DNA of 64,000 nucleotides from an uncultured Atopobiaceae bacterium (GCA_944322145.1 CALUNW010000001.1:1-64000), one strand, 5' to 3'. Positions 30,169 through 40,100 are shown, counted from the stretch's first letter. Notes: generated by a model from the sequence alone, not told the origin. Numbers and translations are program-made.

Positions 30169-31878
30169 ATGGCTAGAACCCAGAGCGCTGAGCTTGACCG
30201 CAAGAAGCTCCTGGCCGATCCCATCATGATCACCACGATCGTGGTGCTCATCGCGTTTCTGACGCTGTTCATCCTGTACCCGCTCGCGATCTTGCTGGTG
30301 GACAGCTTCATCACCGAACGCGGGCCGAGCCTGGAGGTCTTCCAGCGCATCTTCGAGATGCACACCTTCACGACGGCCATCACCAACACGCTCGCCGTCG
30401 GACTGCTCGTGAGCGTGGCGTCGGCGCTCGTGGGACTGCTCTTCGCCTACGTCGAGGTCTACGTGAAGCTGCGGACGCGCTTCCTGTCGGGCCTGTTCAA
30501 GGTGGTCTCGATGCTGCCCGTGGTCTCGCCGCCGTTTGTGCTCTCCCTCTCGGTGATCATGCTCTTCGGCAAGGCGGGCATCATCACGCGCTACCTGCTC
30601 GGCATCTACGACAACTCCGTCTACGGCTTCTGGGGCATCTTCGTGGTCCAGACGCTTACGTTCTTCCCCGTGTGCTACATGATGCTGCGCGGCCTGCTCA
30701 AGAACATCGACCCGTCGCTCGAGGAGGCGGCCCGCGACATGGGCGCCTCCCGCTGGAAGGTCTTCACGTCCGTGACGCTGCCGCTCGTGCTGCCGGGCCT
30801 GGGCAACGCGTTTCTCGTCACCTTCATCGAGTCGATCGCCGACTTTGCCAACCCCATGATCATCGGCGGCTCCTACGACACGCTGGCCACCACGATCTAC
30901 CTGCAGATCACCGGCGCCTACGACAAGGAGGGCGCCGCGGCGATGGCCGTGGTGCTGCTGTGCATCACGCTGCTCATGTTCATCGTCCAGAAGTACGTGC
31001 TCGAGGCCAAGAGCACGGCCACGCTCACCGGCAAGGCCTCGCGCGCCCGCATGCTCATCACCGACAAGTCCGTGACGCTGCCGCTTACCATCCTGTGCGG
31101 CGTCATCGCCCTCTTCGTCGTGATCATGTACATCTGCGTGCCCTTCGGCGCCCTGTTCAAGACGTGGGGCTACGACTTTACGCTCACGCCCAAGTGGTTC
31201 ATCCAGGTCTTCGAGCGCTACCACGGCCTCGAGGCGTTCCGCGACTCCTTCGTGCTGTCGCTCATAGCCTCGCCGATCACGGCCCTGCTCTCGATGATCA
31301 TCTCCTACCTCGTGGTCAAGCGGAACTTCCGCACCAAGGCCTTCATCGAGTTCGTCAGCATGCTCGCGATGGCGGTGCCCGGCACGGTCCTGGGCGTCGG
31401 CTTCATCCGCGGCTTCTCCGCGGGCGTCTTCCGCACCGGATTTCTCCAGGGCCTCTACGGCTCGGCCGCCATCCTGATCATCGTCTTCATCGTGCGCTCG
31501 CTGCCCACCGGCACGCGCTCGGGCATCTCCGCCCTGCGCCAGATCGACAAGTCCATCGAGGAGAGCGCCTACGACATGGGCGCCGACAGCTTCACGGTCT
31601 TCCGCACGGTGACGCTGCCGCTGATCAAGGACTCGTTCCTCTCGGGCCTCGTGACGGCCTTCGTGCGCTCCATCACGGCCATCTCTGCGATCATCCTGCT
31701 CGTGACGCCGCAGTTCTTCCTCATCACGGTGCAGATCAACGAGTTCGCCGAGAAGGGCTCCTACGGCATCGCCTGCGCGTTCGCCACGATTCTGATCGCG
31801 ATCACCTACGGCTCGGTTCTGCTCATGAACCTCGCCATCAAGCACTTTGGGACCAGCAAGTACACCGAGGAGGCATAA
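30169..31878 (+). CDS. Two-domain ABC permease, ferric-iron/phosphonate type (FbpB/ThiP-like)
   Basis: A 569-residue membrane protein made of two fused permease domains with about twelve membrane spans. Each half has an EAA-type loop: EEAARDMGASRWKVFTSVTLP near residue 190 and EESAYDMGADSFTVFRTVTLP near 465. Both are well preserved. This fused form is usual for iron, thiamine and 2-aminoethylphosphonate importers. ATG 30169 has a spaced SD (AGAAGGGG); a GTG two codons earlier is too close to it. The ATPase gene starts three bases after the stop. Confidence 0.9.
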   Translation: MARTQSAELDRKKLLADPIMITTIVVLIAFLTLFILYPLAILLVDSFITERGPSLEVFQRIFEMHTFTTAITNTLAVGLLVSVASALVGLLFAYVEVYVKLRTRFLSGLFKVVSMLPVVSPPFVLSLSVIMLFGKAGIITRYLLGIYDNSVYGFWGIFVVQTLTFFPVCYMMLRGLLKNIDPSLEEAARDMGASRWKVFTSVTLPLVLPGLGNAFLVTFIESIADFANPMIIGGSYDTLATTIYLQITGAYDKEGAAAMAVVLLCITLLMFIVQKYVLEAKSTATLTGKASRARMLITDKSVTLPLTILCGVIALFVVIMYICVPFGALFKTWGYDFTLTPKWFIQVFERYHGLEAFRDSFVLSLIASPITALLSMIISYLVVKRNFRTKAFIEFVSMLAMAVPGTVLGVGFIRGFSAGVFRTGFLQGLYGSAAILIIVFIVRSLPTGTRSGISALRQIDKSIEESAYDMGADSFTVFRTVTLPLIKDSFLSGLVTAFVRSITAISAIILLVTPQFFLITVQINEFAEKGSYGIACAFATILIAITYGSVLLMNLAIKHFGTSKYTEEA

Positions 31879-31881
31879 GGC

Positions 31882-32958
31882 ATGGCCAAGGAGAAGAAGG
31901 GCGTGCGCCTTGAGCACGTCTCCAAGATCTACCAGGACCCCAAGACCAAGAAGGACTTCTACGCGGTCCACGACGCCAACATCGACATCGCCCCGGGCGA
32001 GTTCGTGACGCTGCTGGGCCCCTCGGGCTGCGGCAAGACCACCATCCTGCGCATGATCGCGGGCTTTGAGAGCCCCGACGAGGGCGAGATCTACCTCGGC
32101 GGCGAGCCCATCAACGAGCTTACGCCCAACAAGCGCGACACGGCGATGGTCTTCCAGAGCTACGCGCTGCTCCCGCACTACAACATCTTCGACAACGTGG
32201 CCTACGGGCTCAAGCTGCGCAAGCTGCCCAAGGAGCAGATCGCCGAGAAGGTCCACGCCATCCTGGGCCTCGTTGGCCTGGAGGGCATGGAGGACCGCAT
32301 GACCAACCAGCTCTCCGGCGGCCAGCAGCAGCGCGTCGCGCTCGCCCGCGCGCTGGTCATCGAGCCGGGCGTGCTCCTGTTCGACGAGCCGCTCTCAAAC
32401 CTCGACGCCAAGCTGCGCGTGGACATGCGCAACGAGATCCGCCGCATCCAGCAGGCGGCCGGCATCACGGCCATCTACGTCACGCACGACCAGTCCGAGG
32501 CCATGGCGCTCTCCGACAACATCATCATCATGAAGAAGGGCGTCATCGACCAGGTGGGCGACCCGCACACGGTCTACTACCACCCCGTGGACGAGTTCGT
32601 GGCCGACTTCATCGGCGAGTCCAACTTCCTGCGCGGCAAGCTGGCCGAGAAGGACGGCGAGTCCGGGTTGGCCACGATCGAGGGGCACAAGGTCGAGGTC
32701 GCTCACGTGGGGCACCTGGCGGTCGGCGACGACGCCGTGCTCGTGCTGCGCCCCGAGGCAGCCAAGCTCGCCGACGAGGGCGTGCTCCCGTGCAAGGTGA
32801 CGCTCTCGCGCTTCATGGGCAACTACCAGAACTACCAGGTCATGGTCGGCGACACGTTGGTCAAGATCACCGACTTCAACCCCAAGAACCACAAGATCTA
32901 CGAGGTCGGCGACGAGGCGTACGTGGCGTTCACGCCCGAGGACGTTCACGTGCTCTAG
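31882..32958 (+). CDS. ABC transporter ATPase of the PotA/FbpC type
   Basis: A 358-residue ATPase. Walker A GPSGCGKTT is at residues 46-54, signature LSGGQQQR at 144-151, Walker B VLLFDEP at 164-170, and VTHDQSEAMAL carries the switch His. The C-terminal TOBE domain contains ESNFLRG and LRPEAAKL. It pairs with the fused permease and the binding protein directly upstream. The SD (GGAGG before the previous stop) is shared with the end of the permease gene. The substrate follows the binding protein: ferric iron or a phosphonate. Confidence 0.9.
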   Translation: MAKEKKGVRLEHVSKIYQDPKTKKDFYAVHDANIDIAPGEFVTLLGPSGCGKTTILRMIAGFESPDEGEIYLGGEPINELTPNKRDTAMVFQSYALLPHYNIFDNVAYGLKLRKLPKEQIAEKVHAILGLVGLEGMEDRMTNQLSGGQQQRVALARALVIEPGVLLFDEPLSNLDAKLRVDMRNEIRRIQQAAGITAIYVTHDQSEAMALSDNIIIMKKGVIDQVGDPHTVYYHPVDEFVADFIGESNFLRGKLAEKDGESGLATIEGHKVEVAHVGHLAVGDDAVLVLRPEAAKLADEGVLPCKVTLSRFMGNYQNYQVMVGDTLVKITDFNPKNHKIYEVGDEAYVAFTPEDVHVL

Positions 32959-32975
32959 CGCTCGTCCTTCTCGCT

Positions 32976-33030
32976 CGCCGAACCCGGACCCGTCTCCGCC
33001 GAACCCGGGCCCGTCTCCGCCGAACCCGGA
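32976..33030. repeat. Tandem repeat, 21-nt unit
   Basis: CGCCGAACCCGGACCCGTCTC repeats almost exactly at 32976-32996 and 32997-33017. A third unit is cut after CGCCGAACCCGG, where the inverted-repeat element starting ACTTTTGTACGA takes over. The repeat lies just past the ATPase stop. Confidence 0.85.
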
Positions 33031-33144
33031 CTTTTGTACGACCATCCCGCCCTTCTCGCCCGCCGAGAGGAGCGGGATGGTTCATCTAGCTGCTCATATA
33101 TGATACGAAACAAGACCGTGCGCCAGAGTGTTCGTACAAAAGTC
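33029..33144. repeat. Nested inverted-repeat element in a convergent junction
   Basis: The outer arms GACTTTTGTACGA (33029-33041) and TCGTACAAAAGTC (33132-33144) match perfectly. Within them CCATCCCGC (33042-33050) pairs with GCGGGATGG (33072-33080). The remaining 51 nt are AT-richer and unpaired. It lies between the convergent ATPase and rnhA genes and was not seen elsewhere in the window. Confidence 0.8.
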
Positions 33145-33176
33145 GGCGCTTGGCCGAGAAGGACGCGGGCTCGCGG

Positions 33177-33704
33177 CTAGCCCTCGAAGCCGGCGTCCTC
33201 CAGAAGGCCCGTCCCGTCGGCGGCTGCCGTGGCCAGTGCGTCGCAGCGCTCGTTCTCGGGGTGCCCCGCGTGGCCCTTGACCCAGACCCACGTGACGTCG
33301 TGCGGCGCGGCGGCGGCGATCAGGCGCCGCCAGAGGTCCACGTTCTTCACGGGCTGCTTGCTCGCGGTCTTCCAGCCGCGCTTCTGCCAGCCGGCGATCC
33401 AGTGCTGGTTGAACGCGTTGCAGACGTACTGCGAGTCCGTCGTCATCGTGACCGCGCAGGGTCGGCGCAGCGCCTCGAGCGCGGCGATGGCCCCCATGAG
33501 CTCCATGCGGTTGTTGGTCGTGCGCCGATACCCGGCGGAGAGCTCGCGCTCGTGCGCGACGCCGTCCGGCCCCACGTAGCGCAGGACCGCGCCATAGCCG
33601 CCCGGCCCCGGGTTGCCGCGCGACGACCCGTCCGACCAGGCCTCCACGTGCATTCGCACGGCGCCTCCGTCGTGCTCCCGCGCAAACTCGCTCCAGCTGG
33701 CCAC
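33177..33704 (-). CDS. rnhA: Ribonuclease HI
   Basis: A type 1 RNase H that cuts the RNA strand of RNA-DNA hybrids. The four active-site carboxylates are visible: Asp in [18 protein letters not shown], Glu in [10 protein letters not shown], Asp in MTTDSQYV and Asp in ENERCDALA, with the loop His in KGHAGHPEN. The GTG start at 33704 overlaps the polA stop (TAGTG) and has GGAGG at good spacing, giving 175 residues. An ATG at 33653 with its own GGAGG would give 158, closer to the E. coli length. Either is plausible. Coupling to polA fits joint processing of primers. Confidence 0.9.
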   Translation of the reverse strand: MASWSEFAREHDGGAVRMHVEAWSDGSSRGNPGPGGYGAVLRYVGPDGVAHERELSAGYRRTTNNRMELMGAIAALEALRRPCAVTMTTDSQYVCNAFNQHWIAGWQKRGWKTASKQPVKNVDLWRRLIAAAAPHDVTWVWVKGHAGHPENERCDALATAAADGTGLLEDAGFEG

Positions 33705-36397
33705 TACTTGGCCTCCGCCCAGTTGCGACCGTAGGAGACCTCGGCGAGCAGCGGCACGCGCAGCCTCACCACGCCCTCCATGGTCTCGCGAACGAGCGCG
33801 CTCACGGTCTCGACCTCTGTCTCGGGGACCTCGAGGTCCAGCTCGTCGTGGATCTGCAGCACGAGCTTGGCGGCGAGGCCCTCCTCGTGCAGGCGCGCGG
33901 CCACGCGCACCATCGCGATCTTGATGATGTCGGCGGCGGTGCCCTGCATCGGGTGGTTCATCGCCGTGCGCTCGCCAAAGGCCACGAGCTGGCGGTTCTT
34001 CTGCTTGAACTCCTTGATGTAGCGGCGCCGCCCGTAGAGCGTCTCGGCATAGCCCAGCTCGTGGGCGCGGCGGACGGCGTCGTCGAGGAAGGCGCGCACG
34101 CCCGGGTAGGCCTCGAAGTAGCGGTCGATCATCTCCTGCGCCTCGGCGCGCGGAATCTTGAGGGAGCTCGCGAGGCCAAAGGCCTGCTGCCCGTAGACGA
34201 TGCCAAAGTTGACGGCCTTGGCGCGGCTGCGCAGCTGCGGCGTGACCTCCTCCACGGGCACGCCGAAGACGCGCGCAGCGGTGGCGGCGTGGAAGTCCGC
34301 GCCCTCGCAGAAGGCGGCGACCAGGTGCTCGTCACCGGAGAGGTGGGCGAGCAGGCGCAGCTCGATCTGGGAGTAGTCGCAGGCCAGGAACACGGAGCCC
34401 TCGGGCACGGTGAAGGCCTGGCGCACGCGATGGCCCAGCTCCGAGCGCGTGGGGATGTTCTGCAGGTTGGGGTCGGAGCTCGAGAGGCGCCCCGTCGCGG
34501 TCACCGTCTGGTTGAGGGTGGTGTGGATGCGCCCGTCGCCGGCCACGAGCGCCGGCAGCGCGTCGAGGTAGGTGGACTTGATCTTGGCGCGCTCGCGGTA
34601 CTCGAGCACCTCGGCCACGATCGCGTGGTGGGCCGCGAGGTCGCCGAGCACCTTGGCGTTGGTGGAGTAGAAGCCGCGCTTGGTGCGCTTGAGCCCGTAG
34701 GTGGGCAGCCCCAGCACGTCGAAGAGCACGTGGCTCAGCTGCTGGGGGGAGTCGATGTTGAAGTCCTCGCCGGCCTCGGCGTGGATCTTCTCGACCATCG
34801 CGTCGATCTCGGCGCCGAGCTCGGCGGACTGCGCCGCGAGTACGCCGGTGTCGACCCCCAGGCCCAGGCGCTCCATCTCGGCGAGCACCGGCAGCAGCGG
34901 CATCTCCATCTCGTCGAACAGGCGCGCCGCGCCGTCCTTCTCGAGCCTCTCGCGCAGGACCGCGACCAGGCGCTGGGAGGCCACGGCGTCGAGCGCCGCG
35001 GCGGGAAGGTCCTCGGTGGGCTCGGGCAGCACGTCGGCGAGGTAGGCCTCGGCGAGCTCCGGCACCGCGAAGCTGCCGCGCTCGGAGTCGAGCAGATAGG
35101 CGGCAACGCCCACGTCGAAGATGCGCACCGGGTCCGCCTCGCGCGGGGCGAGCGCCTCCGGCTTCGACGAGTCGGCGGGGGAGAGCACGTGCAGCAGCGC
35201 CTTGACGTCGCCCGCTGCGAGGCGTCCCGCGCGGAAGATGCGCGCGAGCGCGGCGTCGGCGGCGTCTCCCTCGAGCCGGCAGATCTTCTCGCCCGTGGCC
35301 GCCCACAGCACGTGGGCGAGGCCGAAGAGCGCCCCGTCCGCGCGGTCGTCGTCGACCGCGGCGCCGATCCAGCCGCCGGCGGCGATGGCCTCGTCGAGCG
35401 CCGCGGCGGCCTCGTCGCCGGCGAGCGGGGCGGGCAGCTCCAGCGCAGGCGCCGCGGACTCGTCGCTCTTCTCGCCCAGCGCGGCGCGCGCCGCCGCGAC
35501 GGCGCCGTCACCGGCCAGGCGCACGAGGCGCGAGGTCATGCCCGTGAAGCCGAGCGCGGAGAACGCGCGCGCGACCTCGGCCGGGTCGAAGGTGGGGAAG
35601 CGCGCGTCGGAGAGGTCCAGCTCGATGGGGGCGTCCGTGCGGATCGTGGCCACCTTGCGGGAGACGAGCGCGTCGTCGACGTGGGCGCGCAGGTTCTCGC
35701 CCATCTTGCCCTTGACCTCGTCGGCGTGGGCGATGACCTCGTCGAGGCTTCCGTACTGCACGATGAGCGCAGCGGCCTTCTTGGGGCCGATGCCCGGCAC
35801 GCCGGGGATGTTGTCCGAGGTGTCGCCCTTGAGGCCGTAGAAGTCCGGCACCAGCTCGGGCGTGATGCCGTGGTAGAGGTCCTCGACCGTCGCGGGGTCC
35901 ATGATCGTCACGTCAGTGACGCCCTTCTTGGTGGAGACGACCTTCACGTGGTCGGTGGTGAGCTGGTACATGTCGCGGTCGCCGGTGAACAGCAGCATCG
36001 TGTAGCCGGCCGCCTCGCCGCGCCGGGCCAGCGTGCCCAGGATGTCGTCGCCCTCCCAGCCCTCGAGCTCTGCCACCGGCACGTCGAGCGCGCGCAGCAG
36101 GTCCTTGACCATCGGGAACTGCTCGTGCAGCGCCGGGTCCATCGGCGGGCGCTGCGCCTTGTACTGGGGCAGCATCTCCATGCGCACGCGCGGCTTGCCC
36201 TTGTCGAAGGCGCAGATCACGCCGTCGGGGTGAAACGCGTCCACGAGCTTGATGAACATGTTGAAGAAGCCGAAGAGCGCATTGGTGGAGCGCCCGTCCG
36301 GCGCGTTCATGGGCTGACGGATCGCGTGGAACGCGCGGTGCATGAGGGAGTTTCCGTCGATGACGGCGATCGTGCGGGTCTCGGGCGTCTCGGACAT
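33704..36397 (-). CDS. polA: DNA polymerase I
   Basis: An 897-residue family A polymerase used in Okazaki-fragment maturation and repair. The N-terminal 5'-3' exonuclease starts [16 protein letters not shown] and includes [10 protein letters not shown] and GDRDMYQLT. The polymerase domain holds motif A with Asp674 in DYSQIELR, motif [19 protein letters not shown] and motif C with Asp851 in [10 protein letters not shown]. The middle domain (about 300-490) is Ala-rich. At the place of the proofreading DTET motif it reads AAVDDDRAD, so 3'-5' exonuclease activity is probably lost, as in Bacillus-type PolA. ATG 36397 follows GAGAGGAA. rnhA overlaps its stop. Confidence 0.95.
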   Translation of the reverse strand: MSETPETRTIAVIDGNSLMHRAFHAIRQPMNAPDGRSTNALFGFFNMFIKLVDAFHPDGVICAFDKGKPRVRMEMLPQYKAQRPPMDPALHEQFPMVKDLLRALDVPVAELEGWEGDDILGTLARRGEAAGYTMLLFTGDRDMYQLTTDHVKVVSTKKGVTDVTIMDPATVEDLYHGITPELVPDFYGLKGDTSDNIPGVPGIGPKKAAALIVQYGSLDEVIAHADEVKGKMGENLRAHVDDALVSRKVATIRTDAPIELDLSDARFPTFDPAEVARAFSALGFTGMTSRLVRLAGDGAVAAARAALGEKSDESAAPALELPAPLAGDEAAAALDEAIAAGGWIGAAVDDDRADGALFGLAHVLWAATGEKICRLEGDAADAALARIFRAGRLAAGDVKALLHVLSPADSSKPEALAPREADPVRIFDVGVAAYLLDSERGSFAVPELAEAYLADVLPEPTEDLPAAALDAVASQRLVAVLRERLEKDGAARLFDEMEMPLLPVLAEMERLGLGVDTGVLAAQSAELGAEIDAMVEKIHAEAGEDFNIDSPQQLSHVLFDVLGLPTYGLKRTKRGFYSTNAKVLGDLAAHHAIVAEVLEYRERAKIKSTYLDALPALVAGDGRIHTTLNQTVTATGRLSSSDPNLQNIPTRSELGHRVRQAFTVPEGSVFLACDYSQIELRLLAHLSGDEHLVAAFCEGADFHAATAARVFGVPVEEVTPQLRSRAKAVNFGIVYGQQAFGLASSLKIPRAEAQEMIDRYFEAYPGVRAFLDDAVRRAHELGYAETLYGRRRYIKEFKQKNRQLVAFGERTAMNHPMQGTAADIIKIAMVRVAARLHEEGLAAKLVLQIHDELDLEVPETEVETVSALVRETMEGVVRLRVPLLAEVSYGRNWAEAK

Positions 36398-36530
36398 GGG
36401 GTTCCTCTCGTCTTGAGTCTCCGCCCCATTGTAGGCGAGAAGCACCCGCGGGGTGCGGTGCCGCCCACGGCGCGAGGTCCTTCTCGGCAGTTTCCGGCCC
36501 TGCGGCTTGCGTGGCGCCGTGCCTGCCCCA

Positions 36531-36617
36531 AAACCTCACAGGTGGTGGTTCTTTTCACGCCTTTCCTTTATGAGGGCAAACCTTAACTTTATACAAGAAC
36601 CACTACCTGTGAGGTTT
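36531..36617. repeat. Inverted repeat with 23-nt arms upstream of polA
   Basis: AAACCTCACAGG and following bases (36531-36553) match the reverse complement of 36595-36617 at 22 of 23 positions. The 41-nt interior is AT-rich (TTTATGAGGGCAAACC) and unlike surrounding DNA. The layout of a unique interior held by long matched arms resembles the other palindromic elements here. No second copy of this interior was found in the window. Confidence 0.85.
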
Positions 36618-36645
36618 GCACGTTGGAAACAATCCCGTGACTTGA

Positions 36646-36672
36646 AGTCTTCTTCGAAATACGAAGAAGACT
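36646..36672. repeat. Short perfect hairpin
   Basis: AGTCTTCTTCG and CGAAGAAGACT pair perfectly around AAATA. It lies in the polA/glnN divergent region, about 190 nt before glnN, and has no T-run on either strand. Confidence 0.75.
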
Positions 36673-36865
36673 GGAGCCATCACGTGTGTCTTGGAGAGGC
36701 GAGGGGCGAGAAGGACGGGCGGTGCGCGCCCTTCTCGCCACGAAACCGCCGCATGCCCGCAACGCAGATGCACCGTGAGCTTCACGTTGGGGCAACGGTC
36801 GTGAAATAATAGCCACGTAGAGTATTCCGCCGTAAGCCACACGCCAACGACGAAAAGGGGCGCAC

Positions 36866-38956
36866 ATGGGCAAGGACAAGGTCTCGCAGGAGTACGGCAG
36901 CCTGCTGTTCACCGACGCGGTGATGCAGGAGCGGCTCCCCAAGCCTACGTACAAGGAGCTTCGCCAGGTCATCGACGACGGCGCGCCGCTTGACCTCGAC
37001 ATCGCAAACGAGGTCGCGCACGCGATGAAGGAGTGGGCGCTCGAGAAGGGCGCCACGCACTTTGCGCATTGGTTCCAGCCGCTCACGGGCATCACGTCCG
37101 AGAAGCACGACAGCTTCCTCACGCCGATCGACGACGGCACGGTGCTCATGTCCTTCTCGGGCAAGGAGCTCGTCCAGGGCGAGCCGGACGCCTCGAGCTT
37201 CCCGAGCGGCGGCCTGCGCGCCACCTTCGAGGCACGCGGCTACACCGCCTGGGACCCCACGAGCCCGGCCTTCATCAAGGACGAGGTGCTCTGCATCCCC
37301 ACCGCCTTCGTCTCCTACACCGGCGAGGCGCTCGACAAGAAGACGCCGCTGCTGCGCTCGCAGGTGGCGCTGGAGACGCAGGCCAAGCGCGTCCTGGCGC
37401 TCTTTGGCCGCGAGCCCAAGCGCGTCTTCACCACCATCGGCCCCGAGCAGGAGTACTTCCTCGTGCGCGAGGAGGACTACGAGAAGCGCCCCGACCTCAT
37501 CTACTGCGGACGCACGCTCTTTGGCTGCGAGCCGGTCAAGGGCCAGGAGCTCGAGGAGCACTACTTCGGCGCCATCCGCCCGACGGTCAACGACTTCATG
37601 AAGGAGGTCGACGACGAGCTCTGGAAGCTCGGCATCCCCGTCAAGACCAAGCACAACGAGGTCGCGCCCGCCCAGCACGAGCTCGCGCCGATCTTCGAGC
37701 AGGGCTCGCTGGCCATCGACGACAACCTCCTCACGATGGAGAAGCTCAAGCTCATGGCCACCCACCACGGCCTGGCCTGCCTCGAGCACGAGAAGCCCTT
37801 CGAGTACGTGAACGGCTCCGGCAAGCACAACAACTGGTCCATCTGCGCCGATGGCAAGAACCTGCTCGAGCCCGGTGACGTGCCGAGCGAGAACCTGCAG
37901 TTCCTAGTGTTCCTCGCCGCTCTCGTCGCCGCCGTTGACGAGCACGCCGACCTGCTGCGCGCCTCCGTGGCCTCCGCGGGCAACGACCACCGCCTCGGCG
38001 CCAACGAGGCTCCTCCCGCGATCATCTCGGTCTTCCTGGGCGACCAGCTCCACGAGATCGTCGAGGCCCTCATCAACAAGGAGGAGCCCGAGGTCCACGA
38101 GGCCGAGCGCATGGACCTGGGCGTGCCCGCCCTGCCCGACCTCCTGCGCGACTCCACGGACCGCAACCGCACCTCGCCCTTCGCCTTCACGGGCAACAAG
38201 TTCGAGTTTCGCATGTGCGGCAGCCAGCAGAACCTGGCCGACCCCAACGTGGTCCTCAACACCGCGGTTGCCGAGCAGTGCGATCGCTTTGCCACCAAGC
38301 TCGAGGGCAAGACCGGCGACGAGTTCACCAACCTCGCCCTGCGCTGGGTGCGCCACACCCTGCGCGACCACCAGCGCGTGCTCTTCGAGGGCAACGGCTA
38401 CTCGGAGGAGTGGGAGCAGGAGGCCGAGCGCCGCGGCCTGCCCAACCTCAAGACCACGCCGGACGCGCTGCCGTGCATGGTCAAGCCCGAGAACGTGGCG
38501 TTCTACGGCAAGTACCACGTCCTCAACGAGGCCGAGATCCACGCGCGCTACGTCTCCAAGGCCGAGCAGTACGCCAAGCTCCTCAACATCGAGGCCAACA
38601 CCATGGTCTACATGGCCACCAACCTCTACCTGCCGGCGCTCTCCGAGTTCTCCGGCGACCTGGCCTCTACCGTGGCCACCAAGGCCGAGATCGGCATCGA
38701 GAGCCCGGTGGAGAAGGAGCTCGTGCGCACGCTGACCGACGGCATCGCCGCCATCCACGAGGCGGCCATCGACCTCGAGGCCAACAACGCCGCGGCGCAC
38801 GCTGTCGAGGACCCGCAGGAGCAGTGCAACGCGTATCGCGATACGGTCCTGCCCTCGATGGAGCACCTGCGCGCCTGCGTCGACGCGATGGAGAAGGTCT
38901 GCGGCGCCGAGTACTGGCCCGTGCCCACCTACAACGAGATGCTGTTCTGGGTGTAG
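36866..38956 (+). CDS. glnN: Type III glutamine synthetase
   Basis: A 696-residue GSIII enzyme that makes glutamine from glutamate, ammonia and ATP. Length (about 700) and motifs set it apart from Gln[22 protein letters not shown] near residue 62, [14 protein letters not shown] near 192, [16 protein letters not shown] near 265, [11 protein letters not shown] near 314 and a type III-specific C-terminus. ATG 36866 follows AAAAGGGG. It is monocistronic with a strong terminator. With gltBD, amtB and glnK nearby it completes ammonia assimilation. GSIII enzymes are not adenylylated like GlnA, which agrees with a PII protein that lacks the modifiable tyrosine. Confidence 0.95.
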   Translation: MGKDKVSQEYGSLLFTDAVMQERLPKPTYKELRQVIDDGAPLDLDIANEVAHAMKEWALEKGATHFAHWFQPLTGITSEKHDSFLTPIDDGTVLMSFSGKELVQGEPDASSFPSGGLRATFEARGYTAWDPTSPAFIKDEVLCIPTAFVSYTGEALDKKTPLLRSQVALETQAKRVLALFGREPKRVFTTIGPEQEYFLVREEDYEKRPDLIYCGRTLFGCEPVKGQELEEHYFGAIRPTVNDFMKEVDDELWKLGIPVKTKHNEVAPAQHELAPIFEQGSLAIDDNLLTMEKLKLMATHHGLACLEHEKPFEYVNGSGKHNNWSICADGKNLLEPGDVPSENLQFLVFLAALVAAVDEHADLLRASVASAGNDHRLGANEAPPAIISVFLGDQLHEIVEALINKEEPEVHEAERMDLGVPALPDLLRDSTDRNRTSPFAFTGNKFEFRMCGSQQNLADPNVVLNTAVAEQCDRFATKLEGKTGDEFTNLALRWVRHTLRDHQRVLFEGNGYSEEWEQEAERRGLPNLKTTPDALPCMVKPENVAFYGKYHVLNEAEIHARYVSKAEQYAKLLNIEANTMVYMATNLYLPALSEFSGDLASTVATKAEIGIESPVEKELVRTLTDGIAAIHEAAIDLEANNAAAHAVEDPQEQCNAYRDTVLPSMEHLRACVDAMEKVCGAEYWPVPTYNEMLFWV

Positions 38957-38986
38957 CCGCTCGGCGGCGTCCTCTCGGTTCGCCCT

Positions 38987-39045
38987 GGTGCCCAAATCGC
39001 CGCATCTGCGTACGTACGATACGCAGATGCGGCTTTTTTGGCACC
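38987..39045. terminator. glnN terminator built as one 26-7-26 palindromic unit pair
   Basis: Stem GCCGCATCTGCGTA (38999-39012) and its complement (39020-39033) is followed by TTTTTT (39034-39039), a textbook terminator. The whole 38987-39045 stretch is one 26-nt unit beginning GGTGCC, a 7-nt centre and one inverted unit ending GGCACC, the same geometry as the arrays at 72, 39068, 54338 and 63753. It links that repeat family to termination. Confidence 0.9.
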
Positions 39046-39067
39046 AGGCACCCGGCGCACGTCCCGC

Positions 39068-39186
39068 GGTGCCTGATTCCCGAGAAATGCGTGAATCGGT
39101 GCCTGATTTCCGCTGAATGCGTGCGGCGGACACGCATATGGCCGGATTCCGGCACCAATTCACGCATATGGCAGGATTCAGGCACC
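39068..39186. repeat. 26-nt-unit palindromic array (copy 2)
   Basis: Units at 39068-39093 and 39098-39123 begin GGTGCCTGATT and end AATGCGTG. After a 7-nt centre (39124-39130) come inverted units at 39131-39156 and 39161-39186, beginning CACGCATATGG. All spacers within each half are 4 nt. It fills the convergent gap between glnN and the HAD hydrolase. Confidence 0.92.
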
Positions 39187-39257
39187 AGGGGCGGGCCAGG
39201 CCAGGACGGGCCAGGCCAGACCGGGCACAGAGGCGCCGCGCCCGCGTTCTTCTCGCC

Positions 39258-39995
39258 CTACGCGTCGGCCTCGTCGAGGCGCGCCGCGATCTGGGGCAGC
39301 TCGCGCGCGAGGTCGGACATCGGCCCGCGCCAGACGGCGCCCCGCGGCCGGCCGTGCCCCACGTAGGCGGTGCGCAGCCCGCAGTCCGGGCGCACGATGT
39401 CGCGGCGCGCGTCGTTGCCCACCATGAGGCACTCCTCGAGCCGCACGCCCAGCTGGTTGGCGAACTCCTGGTAGTAGCGGACGCTCGGCTTGCAGCGCGT
39501 GGAGTTGGAGTAGGTGGAGACGAGCGCGAAGTCGTCCGTGCCCACGCCGGCCCACGCCATGCGGGCGCGGTCGCAGGCGAGCGAGAAGGTCGGGTTGGTG
39601 GCGAGGGCGCAGGTGAGGCCGGCGGCGTGCACGGCCTCGATCGCCTCGCGGGCGCCCTCGACGGGCCGCGCGTCGACGATGCCCCCGGAGAGGCCGGGGA
39701 CGACCTCGCGCTCGTAGCAGTCCACGAGGTCGTGGATGACGGGGTCGTCGAGGGGGATGCCGCAGGCCGAGAAGAACGTCTGGTTGAAGAGCTGCTCGTT
39801 GGTGAGGGAGTCCGAGCGGTCCTGGGCGTCGATGGCGAGGAAGCTGCGCATGAAGGGGACCGCGAGCGCCGCCGGGCTCATGCGGGCTGCCTCGCCGAGC
39901 AGGCGCGCCGCGCCCGCGACGTAGCGGGCGATGAACGCCGTGAGGTTGAGGCGCAGCAGCGTGTCGTCCAGATCGAAGAGGACCGCCTTGATCAC
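39258..39995 (-). CDS. HAD-superfamily hydrolase
   Basis: A 245-residue haloacid-dehalogenase-type phosphatase. Motif I VLFDLDDTLL (residues 5-14) carries the nucleophile Asp and acid/base Asp. Motif II is LATNP, motif III is the KPS block in STRCKPSVRYYQEF, and motif IV is MVGNDARRDIV. The helical cap (about 18-95) is of C1 type. The start is GTG 39995, preceded by GGGAG; no ATG lies near the motif. Substrate unknown, probably a small phosphometabolite. It is transcribed alone, divergent from rpsA. Confidence 0.85.
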   Translation of the reverse strand: MIKAVLFDLDDTLLRLNLTAFIARYVAGAARLLGEAARMSPAALAVPFMRSFLAIDAQDRSDSLTNEQLFNQTFFSACGIPLDDPVIHDLVDCYEREVVPGLSGGIVDARPVEGAREAIEAVHAAGLTCALATNPTFSLACDRARMAWAGVGTDDFALVSTYSNSTRCKPSVRYYQEFANQLGVRLEECLMVGNDARRDIVRPDCGLRTAYVGHGRPRGAVWRGPMSDLARELPQIAARLDEADA

Positions 39996-40070
39996 AACCG
40001 CTCCCTTCGCGGGGGAGCGCCCCCGCATGAGTCTGCTTACGAGAAAATAATAAATACCCATCTGCGGCGC

Positions 40071-40100
40071 TTGAAATACACACGTGAAAAACGCTACTCT
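40071..40100 (+). promoter_or_regulatory. rpsA promoter
   Basis: TTGAAA (40071-40076) and TACTCT (40095-40100) are separated by 18 nt in a locally AT-rich stretch. This is the best sigma-70-type match in the window and lies 145 nt before the likely start of the S1 gene. The leader contains a GC-rich hairpin (GGGCACAGGGCCC, about 40114) that may take part in autoregulation. Confidence 0.65.

Larger units (their letters stand above)
36398..36865. promoter_or_regulatory. Divergent intergenic region polA/glnN
   Basis: No gene is seen in these 468 nt. They hold the long inverted repeat at 36531-36617, the short hairpin at 36646-36672, and a third palindrome in which GGCGAGAAG (about 36705) pairs with CTTCTCGCC (about 36730). 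The GTGAAATAATAG stretch just upstream of glnN (about 36800) is the best candidate for its promoter core. Nothing resembling a known nitrogen-regulator box was recognised. Confidence 0.5.
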
